DNA of 64,000 nucleotides, taken from assembly GCA_023388995.1 (NCBI GenBank), contig JAEWFD010000004.1, positions 1-64,000 of the forward strand, in the 5' to 3' direction. Made by a program: the position numbers and the translations under genes. The notes beneath the pieces are model-generated. The model was not told the DNA's origin, searched no databases, and worked only from the letters and a program-made list of their open reading frames with translations. Shown here in pieces: positions 62,324-64,000 of this stretch. Numbering within the stretch: the stretch's first letter is position 1; the number at the start of each line of letters is the position of its first letter. This DNA comes from Bacillota bacterium. Lineage in GTDB: Bacteria > Bacillota_I > Bacilli_A > Erysipelotrichales > Erysipelotrichaceae.

Positions 62324-63268
62324 CTAGTTTACCGTTTCTTGCTGCAAACGTTCACAGACAACAGTCCGGAATCGTTTGTCATCTACTTGCAATAACACCA
62401 GCGCATTTCCCGGCTCCCGGTTATGAGATCGCTGATCTGCGATACTCATGCCTCTTGTCAGGTTTCCGCCTGTTTCAATCTCAACCTTCAGGCACTTGCC
62501 TTCAAACAAATTCTCTTCAATCAATACCAATACAGCGCAAGCATCATTCGGTGCCGTACTTTTCACGCCCAGCCGTTCCAAGGAACGATTGAGGGATGGT
62601 ACTACCACTGTGGCTAACAGTGCACCCAATGCTCCGCAAGTTTGCTCGATTTTAGTGATTTCTTCTTCGTAAAGACGAGCTTTTTCCGTGACATCCAAAC
62701 CGGCCATAATCAGGTTAACTCCCGATTGGAACACAATTTGGGCAGCTTCCGGATCAGCATAGAAATTAAATTCGCCAGCCGCGGTAATATTGCCGCCTTT
62801 GATGCCGCCACCCATAATGGAAATGGTGCCGATCTTAGCTTTCAACTGCGGATATGCCGTAAGCAATACCCCCAGATTCGTCAATGGTCCTACCGCAATG
62901 ATATCAACCGGTTCTTCACTCGCACTTAATTTTTTGTAATAAGACTCCAAGGCACTATCGGCAGATAGTTCTGCTAATTCCTCATCCGCAAATTGATAGC
63001 CGGAAAACCCATTGTTTCCATGGATATCCGCAGCCAGCACTTGCTTGGCACACAGCGGCGCTTCCGCTCCCATGCAAATCTCAACATGACTGCCCAACAG
63101 CTTTACCAATCCTCTGGTATTGCGGGTTGTGTGATGAACACTGACATTGCCTGCTACCGTATGAATCGCCAGCACATTCAGTTCCTTCGCTTTGAGAGCC
63201 AAGGCAATCGCAAAGGCATCATCAATGCCCGGATCACAATCAATAATTACATTTCTTTTTTTAGTCAT
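62324..63268 (-). CDS. Second nucleoside hydrolase
   Basis: 314 residues. VIIDCDPGIDDAFAIALA, MGGGIKGG, EFNFYADPEAAQIVF and NDACAVL. Clear paralogue of the 61392 gene, with moderate divergence, so the pair probably differs in nucleoside preference. In place of the neighbour's HDP segment it has NDA, which may change the active site or selectivity. ATG overlaps the transporter gene by eight bases. Confidence 0.88.
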   Translation of the reverse strand: MTKKRNVIIDCDPGIDDAFAIALALKAKELNVLAIHTVAGNVSVHHTTRNTRGLVKLLGSHVEICMGAEAPLCAKQVLAADIHGNNGFSGYQFADEELAELSADSALESYYKKLSASEEPVDIIAVGPLTNLGVLLTAYPQLKAKIGTISIMGGGIKGGNITAAGEFNFYADPEAAQIVFQSGVNLIMAGLDVTEKARLYEEEITKIEQTCGALGALLATVVVPSLNRSLERLGVKSTAPNDACAVLVLIEENLFEGKCLKVEIETGGNLTRGMSIADQRSHNREPGNALVLLQVDDKRFRTVVCERLQQETVN

Positions 63269-64000
63269 TTCCCTGTTCTCCTCCTGCTGCGGGCATGCAT
63301 GCCTTGTATAATGTTCTGAAATAAAACGCCATTACTCCCAGCAACATCATGACGATGGCTGAAACAAAGAACAAATTGGTGGTTCCCACAATTGGCAGCA
63401 GCTTTCCGGTAATCATAACCATGAGGGTGCTGCCACCCATTGTAATCGTTCCGATTGCACCAGTTGCACTGCCTGCTGATTCATAAAACAATTCGCCGCC
63501 CATATTGATGCATAAGGAGAAATATACTCCCATCATCATTCCTGTCATGAAGATGAAGAAATATACCAGCAGCGGATGGCCTAATGTAATAGCCAGAAAA
63601 AGCATAACAGCCCCTAGCAGCGGATTCAGTACCATTAATACGGAAGTATGGATCTTACGCAGCATATAGGCAAACAGGAAGGACCCGCAGACAGCTCCGA
63701 TTTGGTAGAATGTCAAGAGCCGGATCGCAGCTCCCTCGTTCAGTCCTTTCACTGCAATGCCAAATGTTGGAAGCCAAGTAGAGTTAATGGCATTGATCAC
63801 TGACAGCAGCGCTGCACAGCAACCTAAGATAAGGCCTTCCTTCCAAACTGTCGGCTTCTTCTGAAAGACAATCCTATGTACGCCCGAGCCGCTTAACTTC
63901 GCAATGGGCGGATACACCGAGCGTACAATCACAAAACATAACAATAACGCCATGACTGCATAGCCATAGAATAAATACTGCCATGGCCAGCCTCTGGTGA
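63261..64000 (-). CDS. Major facilitator transporter, partial
   Basis: At least 246 residues, N-terminus outside the window. The frame is open to the right edge (…RGWPWQYLFYGYAVMALLL), typical of the sixth helix of an MFS protein, followed by a cytoplasmic loop and six C-terminal helices. Position at the head of two nucleoside hydrolases and a ribokinase suggests it imports nucleosides. It overlaps the next gene by eight bases. Confidence 0.8.
   Translation of the reverse strand, partial: TRGWPWQYLFYGYAVMALLLCFVIVRSVYPPIAKLSGSGVHRIVFQKKPTVWKEGLILGCCAALLSVINAINSTWLPTFGIAVKGLNEGAAIRLLTFYQIGAVCGSFLFAYMLRKIHTSVLMVLNPLLGAVMLFLAITLGHPLLVYFFIFMTGMMMGVYFSLCINMGGELFYESAGSATGAIGTITMGGSTLMVMITGKLLPIVGTTNLFFVSAIVMMLLGVMAFYFRTLYKACMPAAGGEQGND

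Overview
The window reads as a chromosomal segment of a low-GC Firmicute. AT-rich codon use, Gram-positive lipoproteins and surface proteins with Thr-rich linkers, a LoaP-type antiterminator, a class B sortase domain, and TTG/GTG starts behind strong GGAGG sites all fit. An Erysipelotrichia- or Clostridia-like gut bacterium is my best guess, at low confidence. No rRNA, tRNA or CRISPR array was seen.

Layout. (1) 1-1.27 kb: wreck of an IS66 element, cut by the end of another insertion element. (2) 1.3-7.3 kb: four exported proteins (membrane-anchored, lipoprotein, secreted, and a large lipoprotein with a Thr-rich linker), with two good promoters. (3) 7.3-29.9 kb: a minus-strand cell-surface polysaccharide locus. 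In transcription order it has loaP antiterminator, LRR/sortase-B fusion, promoter with ~200-nt leader, initiating sugar-phosphate transferase, glycosyltransferase, rfbA-rfbC-rfbB, three glycosyltransferases, a membrane protein, ABC exporter (permease and ATPase), phosphoesterase, NAD-sugar epimerase, ATP-grasp enzyme and DegT-type aminotransferase. A decayed HD-GHKL ATPase pseudogene and an O-antigen ligase/polymerase-like protein follow. Two related IS66 3'-end relics in opposite orientation bracket the 11.6-29.9 kb core. (4) 30.1-50.1 kb: a defence and genome-maintenance island. It holds an XRE/ImmA-IrrE/PIN module, a complete Wadjet system (jetABCD, TIGR02677-02680 type), a DUF4143 ATPase, a two-piece LigD (phosphoesterase-ligase plus polymerase), a possibly invertible two-gene cassette with an adjacent tyrosine recombinase, and a SatD-family gene. 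(5) 50.2-57.8 kb: a divergently controlled sugar locus with GH4 glycosidase, ABC sugar importer and amidohydrolase on minus, LacI regulator and BadF/NAG-kinase-type sugar kinase on plus. (6) 57.9-64 kb: an orphan Phd antitoxin, two alpha/beta hydrolases, and a nucleoside-salvage operon (MFS transporter, two nucleoside hydrolases, ribokinase).

The most interesting structure is at 44.5-49.1 kb. A STAND-like P-loop ATPase and a divergent serine hydroxymethyltransferase-like protein face each other tail to tail and overlap at their 3' ends. Each start codon lies within 12-22 bases of a 22-bp sequence present as an exact inverted repeat at the two outer borders. A complete tyrosine recombinase gene starts 125 bp outside the right repeat. 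This is the geometry of an inversion switch that would choose which of two proteins is expressed. The ATPase also has a dnaX-type A AAA AAG heptamer exactly where its start-codon frame must shift -1 to enter the long P-loop reading frame.
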